Shown here: in pieces, positions 33,982 to 42,764 of the stretch | How the letters are laid out: each line of letters begins with the position of its first letter | How positions within the stretch are numbered: position 1 is the stretch's first letter | Source: Chitinophagales bacterium | Lineage (GTDB): Bacteria > Bacteroidota > Bacteroidia > Chitinophagales > JADIYW01 | Direction: 5' to 3' | DNA length: 64,000 nt | Assembly: GCA_019694955.1 (NCBI GenBank) | Contig: JAIBAX010000003.1 | Coordinates: 62,001-126,000, forward strand | Translations under genes and position numbers: made by a program | Notes under the pieces: model-generated | Seen by the model: only the letters and a program-made list of their open reading frames with translations | What the model was told of the DNA's origin: nothing | Databases searched by the model: none

Positions 33982-35175
33982 ATGAAAGGAATAACGATCG
34001 TACTGGCACTATGGACATTTTCCCTCTTCGCAGGGAATGATAAAGAATTAGCCCATACCAACAATACTAAGATTGACATAGAAGCTGAATATAAAGCCGC
34101 CTTTAAAAGTGAGCAATTTAAATTTCCGGAACTCTCGGTAGATTTATATAAACTATACCTGGGTATAAAAATCGACTCTTTCTTTAAAGCTCGTTCAATC
34201 AATGGAAACATTCTCGTTGCCAAAGATGGTCAGGTTATTTATAAAAAAAGTGATGGCTATGCCAATTTGAGTGAATACAAACCCTTGGATTTTAACAGCA
34301 CCTTCCAACTAGCCTCTACCTCCAAACCTTTCACCGCCGTTTCTATCATGCAACTGGTAGAGAAAGGGAAGATTAATATCGAAGATACCATACAAGCTTA
34401 CATCCCGGAATTTCCGTACAAAAATATTTCGGTCAAACATTTATTATGCCATCGCTCCGGATTGCCGGATTATGTAAAATTTGCCGCTTTATATATCAAA
34501 GAAGATGCACCCTTTGACAATGAAGATTTAATTACACTCTTGGTAAATAAGAAACCAAAACTTTTAGCAATGCCGGATGATAGGTTTGATTATTGCAATA
34601 CCAACTATGCGCTGCTGACAAGCATTGTAGAACGGGTAAGCGGAATGAAATTTGAAGATTACCTCAAAAAAAACATCTTCGACCCGTTGGAAATGAAAAA
34701 CAGTTACGCCTTCCGCAAAGGAATTACACCTTGGAAACCCAATCAAACACAAGGATATGAGAGTAACGGTAGAATTCGATACCACGACTTCATGGATGGC
34801 GTTCTGGGCGACAAAGGCGTGTACAGTACAGTTGATGACATGCTGAAATTTGATCAAAGTTTCTATAATTTCAAAATACTAAAGCCTGAAACCATAAAAA
34901 TGATGACGACCACACAAACTTGGGAAAACAGCACAAAAGGGTATGCGTTAGGCTTTAGAACGGTAACCTTGAGCGACTACTCAAGAGGCATATACCACAA
35001 TGGGTGGTGGAAAGGTTATAGCAATGCTTTCTTTAGGGTACCGGAAAAAGGCATTACAGTAATCATTCTCTGCAACAAGTATAATTCAGGCGTCTATAAA
35101 TGTGCGACTCCATTGGTATCGCTCATGCTCAATACACCAGAATTGCCCGAAATGGAAATGGGCGGTAGCGAGTAA
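33982..35175 (+). CDS. Serine hydrolase of the beta-lactamase (class C-like) family
   Basis: 397 residues with a signal peptide (GITIVLALWTFSLFAGNDK). The catalytic SxxK motif is S112-T-S-K115 in FQLASTSKPFTAVS, the second motif is YCNTNY near residue 208 and the third is an HNG in YHNGWWKGYSN near residue 335. LLCHRSGLPDY is the usual signature of penicillin-binding/esterase-like members. It is therefore a secreted esterase, D-aminopeptidase or related enzyme; true beta-lactamase activity is unlikely but not excluded. Single gene. Confidence 0.93.
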   Translation: MKGITIVLALWTFSLFAGNDKELAHTNNTKIDIEAEYKAAFKSEQFKFPELSVDLYKLYLGIKIDSFFKARSINGNILVAKDGQVIYKKSDGYANLSEYKPLDFNSTFQLASTSKPFTAVSIMQLVEKGKINIEDTIQAYIPEFPYKNISVKHLLCHRSGLPDYVKFAALYIKEDAPFDNEDLITLLVNKKPKLLAMPDDRFDYCNTNYALLTSIVERVSGMKFEDYLKKNIFDPLEMKNSYAFRKGITPWKPNQTQGYESNGRIRYHDFMDGVLGDKGVYSTVDDMLKFDQSFYNFKILKPETIKMMTTTQTWENSTKGYALGFRTVTLSDYSRGIYHNGWWKGYSNAFFRVPEKGITVIILCNKYNSGVYKCATPLVSLMLNTPELPEMEMGGSE

Positions 35176-35256
35176 AATGGCCATTTTCACTTACAAGATA
35201 AAAATTAGATTATCTCTTTTGATTTTCTGAAACTTTCGCTATCTTTCCCTAAAAAA

Positions 35257-35643
35257 ATGAAAGCAATATTTCTATTGATTTTTTTGGCATGTATTGGTTT
35301 TACCCAAGCACAAACTTCTTGCAACGACTTTCATACAGGTAAATTTGTTCTCAAAGCACCGGGAGGAAATACGCTTATCGAAAGAAATGAAAAGTATCAA
35401 TTTGAAACCGCCGAAGATGGCAAGGTAAAGATAAAACTAAAAGTTACTTGGATAAGTGAATGTGTGTACGAATTGAGGTTTGACAGCTTCATAAAAAAGA
35501 GCAAATCTACAAGAGACTGGCCAAAAAACATGGTACTAACAGTTGAAATTCTCGAAACAACCAGCAATGCTTACCATTTCTTAGCAACTAGCAATATCTT
35601 TCCTGATTCAAAAACGGATGGCATGATAGAAAAATTAGAATAA
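35257..35643 (+). CDS. Secreted small protein of unknown function
   Basis: 128 residues; signal peptide about 1-18 (KAIFLLIFLACIGFTQAQTSC). The mature part is beta-rich with CNDFHTGKFVLKAPGG, ERNEKYQFET and DGKVKIKLKVTWISECVYEL, a pattern I have seen in short Bacteroidota secreted proteins without assigned function. The two Cys may form a disulfide. It follows the serine hydrolase by 80 bp with a TATCTTTC element in between, so it may have its own promoter. Confidence 0.75.
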   Translation: MKAIFLLIFLACIGFTQAQTSCNDFHTGKFVLKAPGGNTLIERNEKYQFETAEDGKVKIKLKVTWISECVYELRFDSFIKKSKSTRDWPKNMVLTVEILETTSNAYHFLATSNIFPDSKTDGMIEKLE

Positions 35644-36009
35644 CATGAATCAGGGAATGATTCTAGTCGTTCATGCCTACACGAGCGGCATTGCAAGCAT
35701 AATGTTATAAAGCAAAACACTACTATTTATGGATAATGTCGAAGTTCGTGAAGCCACAACATCAATATTTTAAGCTAGAATAGCAATTATCTTTCATCCT
35801 TACCAGCCATCACCTCCACAAAAAAATGCACGTTGATTTCCCCATTTTCGTGACTCCACGAAAATGAGCTATCGCACAATGACTAATAATAGGATTATTT
35901 ATAAAATAGTCCGCTCATGTTCTCGTGAAGACACGAGAACAAGGAGTTTAGTTTTATAAACGGGCTATTTTATAAATGCCTTTGTTATAATTTTTAATAT
36001 TAACACCCC
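35644..36009. other. 366-bp intergenic region with two family-1 hairpins
   Basis: Contains a variant hairpin at 35844-35865 (ATTTTCGT, loop GACTCC, ACGAAAAT) and a minus-oriented family-1 copy at 35900-35950 (hairpin 35919-35940, GTTCTCGT/ACGAGAAC). No coding sequence seen. Confidence 0.6.
35844..35865. repeat. Family-1 hairpin variant with a different stem
   Basis: The stem is ATTTTCGT/ACGAAAAT with loop GACTCC. Loop and lower stem match the GTTCTCGT/ACGAGAAC copies, whereas the outer pairs changed on both arms. It is followed by GAGCTATCGC, unlike the usual GAGTGGACTA tail. Confidence 0.6.
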
Positions 36010-37407
36010 TTACTTCCCATAACCCAATGTCTTCAGCATCGAATCCGGCGCTTGCTCCTCAGCAAATACGTCATAAATCAACTTCCCGTGTTCATCCTTG
36101 TCGATAACGATGTGCTTGGGTGACGGCAGTAAACAATGCTTCGTGCCACCATAACCGCTCAAAGAGTCTTGGTAAGCTCCCGTATGGAAAAATCCAATAT
36201 ACAGCTTCTGGTCTCCAATGATTTTTGGCATATACACCTGATTGATATGTACTTCGGAGTTGTAATAATCAGAAACATCACAACTCAACCCGCCAATGAT
36301 CGTACGTTGGTAAGCCTGTCCCCATAAGTTTACTGGCAACAAAATAAACCGTTGCCCCAACCCCCAAACATCCGGAATGGTGGTCATCAACGAACCATTG
36401 ATCATATACCACAACTCAGAATCATTCTGTTTCTTCTGACCGATGATTTCAAAAATATTGGCACCACTCTCCCCTACCGTAAAACTTCCGAACTCCGTAT
36501 AAATATTGGGATGTTCCAAACCGGCCTCATCACAAAAGTTCTTTATCTTGTTGACAATCTCCTCAATAACATAAGCGTAATCGAAATTGCTACCCAACGA
36601 GTTGCGAATCGGCAACCCTCCACCGATGTTGATATTGGACAAGGTCGGACATATCTTCTTTAGTTCAACAAACATATTCAAACACTTGTTCAACTCACTC
36701 CAATAGTAGGCGCTGTCTTTGATACCCGAGTCAATAAAGAAATGCAACATCCGCAATTTCAACTTCGGATTAGACTTAATTTTTTCAATATAGAACGGTA
36801 TCAAGTCGCGAAAACGAATGCCTAAGCGAGATGTATAAAACTGATAATTGGGTTCTTCTTCTGCCGCCACACGCACACCTATGGACATTTCCTCACCATC
36901 AAAATTACTGTATGCCTCCAATTCCTGCATATTGTCCAAAATCGGAATGATATGGATGAAATCATCTTTTATCAACCCCAGCAGCTTATCCGTATATGCT
37001 TTCGGCTTAAAACCATTGGCGATGATGCGTATCTTCTTATCGATTTTTCCGGCATTATACAACGCCCTAATCAAATCGATATCGTACGCTGACGAAGTTT
37101 CCAAATGCGCCTTATTTTTCAATACCTCATTCAGCACAAAGGAAAAATGGTTGCTTTTTGTACAATAACAATAAAAATAACTGCCGTTATAACCCACATT
37201 CTCAAAGGCATCATGAAACCAACGCCTGGCTTTGTTGATATTTTCGCCAATCTTCGGCAAATAAGTCAGCTTGAGTGGTGTCCCAAATTTTTCGATAACA
37301 TTCTTCAAATCTACTTTGTGAAATTGCAAATAGTCATCAATCACCTCAAAACCATCCTGAGGGAAATAATACGTCTGCTCAATCAGGTCGATATAACGGT
37401 CTCTCAT
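36010..37407 (-). CDS. speA: Arginine decarboxylase (alanine-racemase-fold, Bacteroidota type)
   Basis: 465 residues. PLP fold-III decarboxylase of the ODC/DAPDC/ADC family, with the PLP Lys in FYCYCTKSNHF near residue 85, NIGGGLPIRN near residue 260 for phosphate binding, and the C-terminal active-site Cys/Asp/Tyr regions IGFFHTGAYQDSLSGYGG. This short form is the one annotated as biosynthetic arginine decarboxylase in Bacteroidota (agmatine for polyamines). Lysine or diaminopimelate decarboxylase cannot be fully excluded by sequence alone. Single gene with a repeat-rich upstream region. Confidence 0.8.
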   Translation of the reverse strand: MRDRYIDLIEQTYYFPQDGFEVIDDYLQFHKVDLKNVIEKFGTPLKLTYLPKIGENINKARRWFHDAFENVGYNGSYFYCYCTKSNHFSFVLNEVLKNKAHLETSSAYDIDLIRALYNAGKIDKKIRIIANGFKPKAYTDKLLGLIKDDFIHIIPILDNMQELEAYSNFDGEEMSIGVRVAAEEEPNYQFYTSRLGIRFRDLIPFYIEKIKSNPKLKLRMLHFFIDSGIKDSAYYWSELNKCLNMFVELKKICPTLSNINIGGGLPIRNSLGSNFDYAYVIEEIVNKIKNFCDEAGLEHPNIYTEFGSFTVGESGANIFEIIGQKKQNDSELWYMINGSLMTTIPDVWGLGQRFILLPVNLWGQAYQRTIIGGLSCDVSDYYNSEVHINQVYMPKIIGDQKLYIGFFHTGAYQDSLSGYGGTKHCLLPSPKHIVIDKDEHGKLIYDVFAEEQAPDSMLKTLGYGK

Positions 37408-37868
37408 CCTTTCCTAAATATGTTTATTAGGCAAATGTAGCAATACAGATTGTATTTTGAGCAAAATTTTACAAAAACTACCTATCACAATGGCGCCCGG
37501 GCACGCTGTCCGCTTGTACACGTTACCGCTCCCATCGTTGGCGCAAATCCCCGCAAAAAAAATAATACATGGATAAATACCATCATCACAGGTCAAATGT
37601 CAACACCTTTGAGTCAATATCACAAAAATAATTATACAATAGTCCATTAATAATCCCAATTCCCTGTTCTCGTGTCTCCACGAGAACGCGAGTGGAATGG
37701 GTAATTTTGGATAAATTAATAAAATCTAGCATCACAGGTCAATACTTTGAGTCCTTAGTGCCTTCTTTGCGAAACTTCGTGATACAAGAACATGAATAGT
37801 CCTATCATGGATTCCTGAACTGAAAAACCGCCAACTATTTACTATTTTTGACCCGAAAACAAACAATA
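37408..37868. other. 461-bp repeat-rich intergenic region
   Basis: Contains a collapsed CACCCGGGC-family element at 37490-37555, a family-1 repeat at 37640-37700 (hairpin 37666-37687, GTTCTCGT/ACGAGAAC with GTCTCC loop) and a family-2 tract at 37748-37790. A TATTTTTG promoter-like box lies at 37843-37850, 18 bases before the argS ATG. Confidence 0.6.
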
Positions 37869-39770
37869 ATGAGCAATTTCCAAGGTTTTGAACAACTGAT
37901 TACAGAAAATACAGTGCTGGCACTGAAAGAATTATTCGATATAGACATCACACCAAGCCAAGTAACACTCAACGAACCGCCAAAGGATTTCGATGGTGAA
38001 TGTACATTGGTAATTTTCCCATTTGTGCGATTTACAAAAAAAAGCCCCGAAGAAACAGGGCAATTGATCGGTCATTTCCTGAAAGAAAAAATACCCTTCA
38101 TACGCGAAACCACCGCCGTAAAAGGCTTCCTTAACATAGCTTTCTCCGATGAATATTGGATGCAATTCCTCACACAAGAAGCCCTAAGTCCTGATTTTGG
38201 CAAACCGCAACCAAAAGCTGAGAAAATCCTCATAGAGTATTCTTCACCCAATACGAACAAACCACTGCATTTAGGGCATGTTCGCAATATCGTCCTTGGC
38301 AACGCTTTGGAAGGCTTATTGAAAGAAGCAGGTTATAATGTTTCTACCTGCTGCCTCGTAAACGACAGAGGTATTCACATCTGCAAATCTATGCTGGCGT
38401 GGCAATTATCCGGATTAAATGAAACACCGGAATCTTCGGGATTAAAAGGAGATAAACTGGTCGGTAAATACTATGTCGAATTCGACAAAATTTATAACAC
38501 ACAGGCAAAACAATGCCTCGAAAATTGGCAAAAAGGCGATTTCACAGGACAAAATGCGGCTACTAAAGACAAATACTTACTTTTAGCAGCAAAATTAAAC
38601 ACCACTAAAGACGAGGAAGAAAGCAAAAAACTCGAATCGGCGATAAAAGACCTCGCCAAAGAAAATACACCCATCATGGCACAAGCCCGAGAAATGTTGC
38701 TAAAATGGGAAGCCGGAGACGAAGCAACCCTCTCTCTATGGAAAACCATGAACCAATGGGTGTACGACGGTTTCGCCGTCACCTATAAGGAAATGGGCGT
38801 TCATTTCGACAAATTCTACTATGAATCGGATACCTATTTGCTGGGCAAAGACACCATTCAAAAGGGTTTGAAGGAAGAAATCTTCTATAAAAAAGAAGAC
38901 AACTCTGTATGGATAGACCTCACTGCCGAAGGTCTAGATGAGAAATTAGTCCTCAGAGGAGATGGTACATCCGTATATATAACGCAGGATATCGGCACTG
39001 CCAACTTAAAATATAGCGAATTCAAGATGGACAAATCTATATATGTAGTTGGCAATGAGCAAGATTACCATTTCAAAGTACTGAAACTCATCCTGCAGAA
39101 GTTAAAAGAACCGCACGCTGAAGGGTTATTGCATTTTTCCTATGGCATGGTAGATTTGCCCAGTGGCAAAATGAAATCCCGCGAAGGCACAGTGGTAGAT
39201 GCCGATGACTTGATGCAAGAAATGATTTTAGCTGCCAAAAGCCAAACGGAAGAACTCGGTAAAGTAGAAGGATTATCAGAAGAAGATGCATGGAATTTGT
39301 ATAAAATTGTCGGACTTGGGGCTTTGAAATTCTTCTTACTAAGAGTAGATCCCAGAAAAAGAATCTTATTTAATCCCGAAGAATCTATTGATTTACATGG
39401 ATATACGGCAACATTCGTACAGTATGCTTATGCGAGAATTCAGAGCATTTTAAAACGTGCGGAAACTGTTGAGATTTCAGGAAGTCTATCAAAAACTACC
39501 CTTGAATCGCTAGAAAAGGAAGTGCTACAACTTTTGTATAAGTATTCCCAAAACTTAGAAATCGCCGCTACTGAGTTGAACCCAGCAAGAATAATAGACT
39601 ATGCTTATGAAATTGCTAAGCTTTATAATAAACTCTATGCGCACCACAGCATCTTCGCCGCCGATACAGCCGCCGATACTCAATTCAGGATACAACTTTC
39701 CAAAGCCTGCGGGCAACTCATCAAAAGATGCTTCAACATGTTGGGCTTAGAAGCTCCGGATAGGATGTAG
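37869..39770 (+). CDS. argS: Arginyl-tRNA synthetase
   Basis: 633 residues from the ATG at 37869, preferred because a TTG at 37848 lies inside a TATTTTTG promoter box. It joins arginine to tRNA-Arg. The HIGH-type motif is PLHLGHVRN after NTNKPLHLG (about residue 137), the KMSKS-like region is GKMKSREGTV near residue 440, and the N-terminal Add-1 domain (GFLNIAFS) and C-terminal DALR-type anticodon-binding helices (YAYARIQSILKR) are present. Class I synthetase of usual length, single gene. Confidence 0.97.
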   Translation: MSNFQGFEQLITENTVLALKELFDIDITPSQVTLNEPPKDFDGECTLVIFPFVRFTKKSPEETGQLIGHFLKEKIPFIRETTAVKGFLNIAFSDEYWMQFLTQEALSPDFGKPQPKAEKILIEYSSPNTNKPLHLGHVRNIVLGNALEGLLKEAGYNVSTCCLVNDRGIHICKSMLAWQLSGLNETPESSGLKGDKLVGKYYVEFDKIYNTQAKQCLENWQKGDFTGQNAATKDKYLLLAAKLNTTKDEEESKKLESAIKDLAKENTPIMAQAREMLLKWEAGDEATLSLWKTMNQWVYDGFAVTYKEMGVHFDKFYYESDTYLLGKDTIQKGLKEEIFYKKEDNSVWIDLTAEGLDEKLVLRGDGTSVYITQDIGTANLKYSEFKMDKSIYVVGNEQDYHFKVLKLILQKLKEPHAEGLLHFSYGMVDLPSGKMKSREGTVVDADDLMQEMILAAKSQTEELGKVEGLSEEDAWNLYKIVGLGALKFFLLRVDPRKRILFNPEESIDLHGYTATFVQYAYARIQSILKRAETVEISGSLSKTTLESLEKEVLQLLYKYSQNLEIAATELNPARIIDYAYEIAKLYNKLYAHHSIFAADTAADTQFRIQLSKACGQLIKRCFNMLGLEAPDRM

Positions 39771-40090
39771 TAATTGGTGGTTAGTTAGAAGAAATTTGGG
39801 AAGAATATTCTGCAAAGGCACACAAGGCATCTTAGGGTGCTTAGTGCCTTCTTAGTGGAACTTTGTGATACAATAATCAGCGGTTTAAATGCTCAAAATA
39901 TTATATCACAATGGCACTCAGAGAAGCAGAAAGGCACACGAAGCATCTTTATGACTGAAAACCGTAACATCTCACCCTATGCCTTTGGGTGCTTAGTGCC
40001 TTCTTAAAATCATCGTAAAAGTTACTGCGCTGCGAAGCTTCCGTAAATCATTGCTCATAAACTATATTTCCGTTACTTTTATACAACTTA
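39771..40090. other. Intergenic region with two family-2 repeat tracts
   Basis: Two versions of the family occur: CTTAGGGTGCTTAGTGCCTT at about 39830-39875 followed by GGAACTTTGTGATACAATA, and CCTTTGGGTGCTTAGTGCC at about 39980-40005. Nothing else is visible. It marks the left edge of the immunity-like array. Confidence 0.6.
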
Positions 40091-40591
40091 TTATTCCACA
40101 ACTTTTTTAAACATCATATTATCCTCACTAAACTCTATCCAAGCATCGGACATATTTCCTAAATAAACTTGATATAGATTCCCATTTTCTTTAATAATTT
40201 CAAAATCAATATATGGATTTTGATAATTAATGCTTGAAGCAGTTAATTCATTAAAATTCTTATTAGCTTCTCTTTTTAATGCCATAAAAGATAGATTTGC
40301 ATCCAAATTAATGCCATTAAATTTAGTATGAACCGATAAATTATTGGGATTATTGTCTGAATAAATAAAATACCCTTCTTGATAACATAAAAAATTACCA
40401 ATACTATCTAAAATATTAATTTTAAAACTAAAAATAGTTGTTTTGCTAAACGCCTTATTGCTCCAGCATGATGAGTAATTTTTTACTGTATATTTTGAGT
40501 TAGAATATATTCTTAAAATATTGCTTTCTTGACACAAAGATTCTTTAGTGTATAAAAATAAAACAAGCGTTAACAAAACAAAGTATTTCAT
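40091..40591 (-). CDS. Exported immunity-like protein 1 (unknown family)
   Basis: 166 residues with signal peptide (KYFVLLTLVLFLYTKESLCQ). The mature part is hydrophilic, Asn-rich, beta-rich (IYSNSKYTVKNYSSC, DFEIIKENGNLYQVYLGN) with no recognised domain. Its start follows, by 9 bp, the stop of a toxin-tip-like remnant. It is followed by an argS-side repeat region. Very AT-rich compared with argS, suggesting transfer. The immunity role is inferred from the repeated gene order, not from homology. Confidence 0.55.
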   Translation of the reverse strand: MKYFVLLTLVLFLYTKESLCQESNILRIYSNSKYTVKNYSSCWSNKAFSKTTIFSFKINILDSIGNFLCYQEGYFIYSDNNPNNLSVHTKFNGINLDANLSFMALKREANKNFNELTASSINYQNPYIDFEIIKENGNLYQVYLGNMSDAWIEFSEDNMMFKKVVE

Positions 40592-40600
40592 AGTTTTTAA

Positions 40601-40752
40601 TTATCTATTAAAGGCTCTTCTAATGCCTTCGAAACCAAATCTGTAATATGCGTTTTTTGCACTTTTTGCAAAGGCCACAACTTTTGCTTCCCGCAAAACA
40701 CAAAAGTCAATAGTTTGGTCTGTATACAATTTGAGGCAACCCAAGTTTTTAC
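40601..40752 (-). pseudogene. C-terminal toxin-tip-like remnant in front of immunity-like gene 1
   Basis: An open frame without a start codon that leaves the repeat module as KNLGCLKLYTD and ends in REAKVVAFAKSAKNAYYRFG and then FEGIRRAFNR-stop at 40601-40603. It reads in frame right up to the next gene. I interpret it as the last part of a polymorphic-toxin tip, but no family was matched. Confidence 0.35.
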
Positions 40753-41080
40753 TTATTTACTACGCTAAGATAGCAGTATTTTTGTTTAGGAAGTAATGCA
40801 AGGAATCATGATTTTTTTGACCGTAAAACTCTGTGTTGATTGCTCCGGATTTGGACTGAACGGACTGTTTTTTTTAGGATTTTCTACAACAAAAAAGGAA
40901 AGAATCGTTTCCAATCTTTTCCTTTTTATCTATCTGAATCTGTAATGTGATTCTATTTCATCATCCTTTTATTGGTTTATATCTGGTTGTATTTTTAATT
41001 TTTGACTTTTTCATAACTCATTCATTACCAAAGTTGTCCAATTATTCGTACGCTTTAGTTTTGTTTTTACTTAGACAGCC
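40719..41080 (-). repeat. Array module repeat, copy a (about 360 bp)
   Basis: Aligned with copy b at 41786-42142 over its full length. On the minus strand it begins GCTGTCTAAGTAAAAAC, then AAAGCGTACGAA, TTGGACAAC, a terminator, ATCAACACAGAGTTTTAC-like sequence and ends in GCCTCAAATTGTATACAGA. Each module lies between the stop of one immunity-like gene and the next toxin-tip remnant. Confidence 0.75.
40891..40928 (-). terminator. Terminator inside array module a
   Basis: Minus strand GGAAAAGATTGG, loop AAA, CGATTCTTTCC then T-run. Arms differ from the copy in module b, yet the stem is kept in both. Confidence 0.65.
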
Positions 41081-41128
41081 CCCAGCGATGTACTAAGTTA
41101 CAATAAACTTAGTTTAGGAACTTATCCT

Positions 41129-41578
41129 TTAAATCCCTTCCGTATAGCTTCTAACAAAGTTCCATTTGCCGTCTTGATATTTATATTCAAAATAATACCA
41201 ATTCAAAATTATTCCATTTCGAGAATAAAAATATCTAGGTGAAAATTTTTCAGTATAAAAATGTAAAAATTCATAAACAATTTTATCATCTACTATTTCA
41301 ATTTTATTAAGAGAATAATAATTTACAAAACTCCTTTTTTTAAAAAAATTGCCAATAGCGTAATTATACTTTATATAATTTATTCCAAATTTTGCTGAAT
41401 CATTTTTATCACCAATTGATTGGAAATCATAGATGTACTTTTCTTCATTTGTCCCATAACGCTCATCCATTTTTTCTATAAACTTTGCCTTAACATCAAT
41501 ATTAGGAGACAACTCTTGGGATAGAACTGATAAAGTAACAAAACATAGTGAGATAATGGCTAACCCTTTTCTAATCAT
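41129..41578 (-). CDS. Exported immunity-like protein 2 (unknown family)
   Basis: 149 residues from the ATG at 41578; a GTG at 41590 would add four residues. Signal peptide GLAIISLCFVTLSVLSQ. The mature protein has VKAKFIEKMDERYG and a compact aromatic-rich half (YFYSRNGIILNWYYFEYKYQ) resembling an NTF2-like or cystatin-like fold, without certainty. The ATG overlaps by 8 bp the stop of the 53-residue ORF, a spacing typical of toxin-immunity coupling. AT-rich. Confidence 0.6.
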   Translation of the reverse strand: MIRKGLAIISLCFVTLSVLSQELSPNIDVKAKFIEKMDERYGTNEEKYIYDFQSIGDKNDSAKFGINYIKYNYAIGNFFKKRSFVNYYSLNKIEIVDDKIVYEFLHFYTEKFSPRYFYSRNGIILNWYYFEYKYQDGKWNFVRSYTEGI

Positions 41579-41732
41579 AAACTTTTTCACTTAACTTCTT
41601 TAATTTATCAAATTCAATAGTTGGATTTTCTGATACTTTCTTATCATTATAAGAAGTAACAATTTTTTCTCCTTTACTCCATTTAACATAACCAATACCA
41701 GTTTGCGGTTGAGTTTCAATAATTTTCCACAT
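41571..41732 (-). CDS. Short 53-residue ORF, toxin-tip-like
   Basis: ATG at 41732, stop at 41571-41573. It starts MWKIIETQPQTGIGYVKWSK and ends TIEFDKLKKLSEKVYD. The end resembles the short ORF at 42594-42758 (IKELKKLSNKVYK), although the rest differs. It overlaps the next gene by 8 bp. Too short to be a full toxin; either a trimmed tip or a small partner protein. Confidence 0.45.
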   Translation of the reverse strand: MWKIIETQPQTGIGYVKWSKGEKIVTSYNDKKVSENPTIEFDKLKKLSEKVYD

Positions 41733-41785
41733 GAGCCTCTATTTCCTTAATTGTTCCTTTATTGATAACTATCAATTCTCTCATA

Positions 41786-42142
41786 TCTGTATACAATTTG
41801 AGGCAACCCAAGTTTTTACCTATTTATTACACTAAGATAGTAAGTTTTTTTGTTTAGGAGGCAATGCAAGGAATAATGATTTTTTTGACCGTGGTACTCG
41901 GTGTTGATTTCTCCGGCCTTTTACTGAACAAACTTGCTTTTTACGATTTTTTATAACAAAAAAAGGAGAGAACTGTTTCCAATTTTCTCCCTTTTTTCTA
42001 TCTGAACCTGTAATTTGATTCTATTTCATCATTGGCTAATATCTGGTTGTAGTTTTAATTTTTGACTTTTACATAGCTCATTCATTACCAGTGTTGTCCA
42101 AATTTTCGTACGCTTTAGTTTAGTTTTTACTTAGACAGCGCT
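41786..42142 (-). repeat. Array module repeat, copy b (about 357 bp)
   Basis: Nearly collinear with copy a. It begins at GCTGTCTAAG, which includes the stop codon of the upstream lipoprotein gene at 42131, and ends with TTGCCTCAAATTGTATACAG. The junction lies directly in front of the next cassette. Confidence 0.78.
41957..41997 (-). terminator. Terminator inside array module b
   Basis: Minus strand GGAGAAAATT, loop GGAAAC, AGTTCTCTCC, followed by a T-run. It should end the transcript of the lipoprotein gene upstream. Confidence 0.75.
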
Positions 42143-42583
42143 GACTAAAAGAATTGTATAAGACTGACCATCAACTTGATATATGGAGTTGATGATATTA
42201 TTTATTTTTAATGTAATTTCTCTTCCATCAATTCGAAAGAATATATAAAACTCGCCATTTCTCTTAAATATCTTATATTCAGAATTAAGTGAGGTAGTTA
42301 CCCACCTTTGATCTTGACAATTAATTACACTTCCAAATTCCATTATTTTACTTTTGCTTTCATTAGTAACAATGGGTTTGTAAAAGAAATAATGACATGG
42401 ATCATAGTCAAACTTATTCAAATAAAGATTTCTACTACTTACTAAAATTTTATCTTGATAAATTGTATCAAATATATTTTCGCTTGTATACCATTCTTTA
42501 TTTACTATAAGTTTATTTAAATTAATACTACATGAACTAATCAATATTGGTATAAAGAATAATAGTATGAATTTCTTATTCAT
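42131..42583 (-). CDS. Immunity-like lipoprotein 3 (unknown family)
   Basis: About 150 residues from the ATG at 42583 (MNKKFILLFFIPILISSCSI, lipobox Cys18); an in-frame start at 42634 is less likely because it lacks a signal. The mature part is beta-rich with DPCHYFFYKPIV and NCQDQRWVTTSLNSEYKIF. Its last codons (AGCGCTGTCTAA) are the first bases of array module b, so recombination at the module edge would swap whole cassettes while fixing the stop codon. No homology assigned. Confidence 0.6.
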   Translation of the reverse strand: MNKKFILLFFIPILISSCSINLNKLIVNKEWYTSENIFDTIYQDKILVSSRNLYLNKFDYDPCHYFFYKPIVTNESKSKIMEFGSVINCQDQRWVTTSLNSEYKIFKRNGEFYIFFRIDGREITLKINNIINSIYQVDGQSYTILLVSAV

Positions 42584-42593
42584 TTTTAGATAG

Positions 42594-42758
42594 TTAATTG
42601 CCTTTACCCTTGTTCTTATTCTTTTTTGTATCATCCTTTGATTTTTCCACTTTATAAACTTTATTACTTAGCTTCTTTAATTCTTTAATAGATAAAGTAA
42701 TGTTTTGACCTATTTGTGTACCATAATATGTTAAGACATTTTCTTGTGTATATGTCAT
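42594..42758 (-). CDS. Short 54-residue ORF, toxin-tip-like
   Basis: ATG at 42758, stop TAA at 42594-42596. It begins MTYTQENVLTYYGTQIGQNI and then IKELKKLSNKVYK, ending in a Lys/Asn-rich basic tail. It precedes lipoprotein gene 3 by 10 bp. It resembles the last third of the ORF at 41571-41732, which argues for a common origin. Confidence 0.45.
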   Translation of the reverse strand: MTYTQENVLTYYGTQIGQNITLSIKELKKLSNKVYKVEKSKDDTKKNKNKGKGN

Positions 42759-42764
42759 TTCAGA

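Noticed and set aside
40719-40752. KNLGCLKLYTD as the 3' end of an Rhs core
   Set aside because: The frame is preceded by two stop codons in each copy, so the module is not coding upstream of the junction.
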